DNA from: Chloroflexota bacterium
Lineage (GTDB): Bacteria > Chloroflexota > Anaerolineae > Caldilineales > Caldilineaceae
DNA length: 7,854 nucleotides
Direction of reading: 5' to 3'
Assembly: GCA_016199425.1 (NCBI GenBank)
Contig: JACQGT010000549.1
Span: forward strand, 1 to 7,854
Of the stretch, positions 6,294 to 7,854 are shown in pieces. Every line of letters starts with the position of its first letter. The first letter of the stretch is position 1. The translations under genes and the position numbers were made by a program. A model generated the notes under the pieces. The model saw nothing but the letters and a program-made list of their open reading frames with translations. It was not told the origin of the DNA and did not search any database.

Positions 6294-7727
6294 CTATCCG
6301 TGTCCAGATAAAATGGGCGGGCGGCGGTCACCGGTGTGGGTGGCCTGTTCAAAGGCGTAGGCCAGTTGCAGCACGCCGAAGTCGTCCTGGTGGCGGCCCA
6401 CAATCTGCACACCCACGGGCAGCCCTTCCGGGGTAAAGCCGCAGGGCACGGAGATGGCCGGGTGGCCGGTGACGGTAATGTAGTAGCAGGATTTCATCCA
6501 GTCGATGTACGTCTCCATCGCCACCACACCCGCGCCCGTATCAATTTCCGTAATGTACTCCTGCTCCACCGGGAAGGGCGGCACCTGATTGACGGGCAGA
6601 ATCAGAAATTCGTACTCCTGCATAAAGTCGTGCATACGTAGAAAGAGTTCCGTGCGCTTCTGCTCGGCCTGGCCAATCTGCGGCCCGGTCAGCAGCTCGC
6701 CCTCCTCGATATTCCAGACAACTGTATCCTTCATTTCAGCGCGGCGGGTTTTCATCAGCTCGGCGTAGCCCAGGTGAAAACGCCAGGCCCGCCAGACTTT
6801 GAAGGCCTCGTCCGCGCCGCTGAAGTCAGGTGCGGCTTCGTCTATGTGACAGCCCAGATCGCCGAAGACCGGCAGCTTCTCCGCGATGGCAGCCGTCACC
6901 CGGGGGTCTACGGGCAGATCGCCCAGGTCCGGGCTGTAGGCGATGCGCACGCCGGCGAAGTCTCGTTCCAGCGGGCGGGTGAAGAGGCTGCCCGGTTCGG
7001 CGATGGCGATGGGGCAGCGGGGGTCTGGCCCGGCCATCACCGACAGTTGCAGGGCCACGTCCTGCACCGTGCGCGCCATCGGCCCCTGCAAGGAGATGCC
7101 AAACCAGCCCGCCAGACTGGGCCAGACCGGCGCCCGTCCCGGCGTGGGGCGGAAGCCGACGACGTTGCAGAAGTTGGCCGGGTTGCGCAGAGAGCCGCCC
7201 ATATCGCTGCCGTCGGCCAGGGGTGTCATCCCACAGGCCAGGGCCACGGCCTGACCGCCGCTGCTGCCGCCGCAGGTTTTGCCCAGATCGTAGGGGTTGC
7301 GGGTAGCGCCGAAGACCCTATTGAAGGTCTGTGAGCCTGCGCCGAACTCCGGCACATTCGTCTTGCCCAGGGGGATCGCGCCGGCCCGGTGCGCCCGTTC
7401 GATGAGCAGCGCGCTGCGCGCCGGCACATTCTCCCGGAAGATGGGCGATCCGTAGGTGGTGCGGATGCCCGCGGTGTCGTTGGTGTCTTTATGCAGCATC
7501 GGCAGTCCGTGCAGCGGGCCGACGGCTTCGCCCCGGGCCAGGGCTGCGTCCGCTTTCTGCGCCTGTTCCAGCGCCTGTGCGGGCAGAAATGTGACCACCG
7601 CGTTCAGCGCCGGGTTCACCCGCTCGATCTGGGCGATGTGGGCCTCCATCACCTCCACGGCTGAGAGTTCCCGGGACCGGATGCGACGGGCCAGTTCGAT
7701 GGCGGGGAGAAAGCAGATGTCGGACAT
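6294..7727 (-). CDS. Amidase-signature family amidohydrolase (amidase 2)
   Basis: This 477-residue cytoplasmic serine hydrolase would cleave a C-N amide bond. The triad is intact: Lys80 in GLPMLHKDTND, cis-Ser155 in CGGSSGGQA (152-160) and nucleophile Ser179 in GSDMGGSLRNPA, again with the standard 24-residue gap. GFRPTPGRAP (191-200) and the C-terminal EGLPVGVQIVGRHQDDFGVLQLAYAFEQ also fit. GSDMGGSLRNPANFCNVVGFRP is a variant seen in stand-alone amidases rather than in GatA, and no gatB/gatC is present. The start chosen is ATG 7727 (MSDICFLPA), with AAGGAG seven bases upstream. A longer in-frame GTG start at 7781 would run through repeat DNA. It is the first gene of the visible series, and its stop is followed immediately by a large inverted repeat. 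Substrate unknown. Confidence 0.93.
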   Translation of the reverse strand: MSDICFLPAIELARRIRSRELSAVEVMEAHIAQIERVNPALNAVVTFLPAQALEQAQKADAALARGEAVGPLHGLPMLHKDTNDTAGIRTTYGSPIFRENVPARSALLIERAHRAGAIPLGKTNVPEFGAGSQTFNRVFGATRNPYDLGKTCGGSSGGQAVALACGMTPLADGSDMGGSLRNPANFCNVVGFRPTPGRAPVWPSLAGWFGISLQGPMARTVQDVALQLSVMAGPDPRCPIAIAEPGSLFTRPLERDFAGVRIAYSPDLGDLPVDPRVTAAIAEKLPVFGDLGCHIDEAAPDFSGADEAFKVWRAWRFHLGYAELMKTRRAEMKDTVVWNIEEGELLTGPQIGQAEQKRTELFLRMHDFMQEYEFLILPVNQVPPFPVEQEYITEIDTGAGVVAMETYIDWMKSCYYITVTGHPAISVPCGFTPEGLPVGVQIVGRHQDDFGVLQLAYAFEQATHTGDRRPPILSGHG

Positions 7728-7734
7728 TGAGGGT

Positions 7735-7739
7735 CTCCT
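7735..7739 (-). promoter_or_regulatory. Ribosome binding site AGGAG deciding the amidase 2 start
   Basis: AGGAG lies seven bases before ATG 7727. It supports the 477-residue form and rules against the GTG 54 bases further upstream, which has no comparable site. Confidence 0.75.
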
Positions 7740-7740
7740 T

Positions 7741-7765
7741 GCGTAGTGCGTATTTCGTATTGCAT
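7741..7765 (+). repeat. Degenerate CGTA-rich short tandem repeat in the amidase 2 leader
   Basis: GCGTAGTGCGTATTTCGTATTGCAT is a run of degenerate 8-9 base CGTA-containing units. Read on the minus strand in the amidase 2 frame it gives AIRNTHYA, a chance translation often produced by this intergenic repeat type. That is a further reason not to start the protein upstream. Confidence 0.5.
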
Positions 7766-7786
7766 AAGGTGGCATAGCCACAAAAA

Positions 7787-7808
7787 GTCTCCCGCAGAGA
7801 CGCAGAGG
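7787..7808 (+). repeat. GAGACGCAGAGG-type short repeat with 5-bp hairpin
   Basis: GTCTC (7787-7791) and GAGAC (7797-7801) form a 5-bp stem around CCGCA, followed by GCAGAGG. The unit resembles the ACCGCGGAGACGCGGAG arm of the inverted repeat after amidase 2, so both may be copies of one dispersed family. Confidence 0.45.
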
Positions 7809-7837
7809 AAAAGCGCAACTAACGCATGTGACGCGGT

Positions 7838-7854
7838 GTCCTGAGCCTGTCGAA
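7838..7854 (+). repeat. Edge copy of the CCTGAGCCTGTCGAA dispersed repeat
   Basis: The last 17 bases, GTCCTGAGCCTGTCGAA, match a short dispersed intergenic sequence (reverse TTCGACAGGCTCAGGAC) that I recall from many GC-rich bacterial genomes. The copy is cut by the window edge. Function unknown. Confidence 0.5.

Noticed and set aside
6774..7334. Plus-strand open frame of 186 residues inside amidase 2
   Set aside because: It lies opposite conserved amidase coding sequence and has an Arg/Gly/Ala-rich shadow translation with no motif.
7728..7781. An 18-residue N-terminal extension of amidase 2 from a GTG start
   Set aside because: The extension translates repeat DNA (AIRNTHYA), lacks a ribosome site, and the internal ATG has a well-spaced AAGGAG.
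7769..7781. GTGGC-ATA-GCCAC hairpin next to an A-run as a terminator
   Set aside because: On the minus strand the T-run precedes the stem, and on the plus strand the run is A, so neither direction gives the stem followed by U-run required; the stem is only 5 bp.

Overview
The window reads as a bacterial chromosome fragment with five genes, all on the minus strand, so transcription runs from the right edge to the left. Four genes are GC-rich catabolic enzymes: two amidase-signature hydrolases, a zinc alcohol/polyol dehydrogenase and a thiolase cut by the left edge. The fifth, between the first amidase and the thiolase, is AT-rich and encodes a 725-residue TPR-like protein ending in a probable HEPN RNase-type domain. 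Three genes of the GC-rich set and the AT-rich gene have AGGAG-type ribosome sites 7-8 bases before ATG. The gaps carry short interspersed repeats of types I associate with large Chloroflexota (Anaerolineae/Caldilineae-like) genomes. That placement is an inference from style, not from a search.

Right to left: 7728-7854 is a leader packed with short repeats. 7727-6294 is amidase 2. 6293-6045 is a gap of inverted repeats, including a 137-base imperfect hairpin directly after the amidase 2 stop. 6044-5019 is the dehydrogenase. 5018-4853 holds a family of repeated GCTAATCTCCAATC-like units in both orientations. 4852-3335 is amidase 1, followed by a small stem-loop. 3243-1066 is the TPR-HEPN gene. 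1064 to the left edge is a 3-oxoadipyl-CoA thiolase-like (PcaF/PaaJ-like) gene, missing about its last 40 codons.

The two amidases and the dehydrogenase could serve breakdown of an amide or amine-alcohol compound, with the thiolase acting later on acyl-CoA. No substrate can be read from the sequence, and the 166- and 249-base gaps argue against a tight operon. The TPR-HEPN gene looks like a foreign insert. Its composition differs sharply from both neighbours, its domain type is typical of toxins and antiviral effectors, and its stop codon lies one base before the thiolase start. The thiolase lacks a good ribosome site of its own, and its AUG lies inside a predicted hairpin overlapping the upstream stop. 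Thiolase expression may therefore depend on translation of the inserted gene. This gene and its junction are the most interesting part of the window. No RNA genes, transposases or CRISPR arrays were seen.
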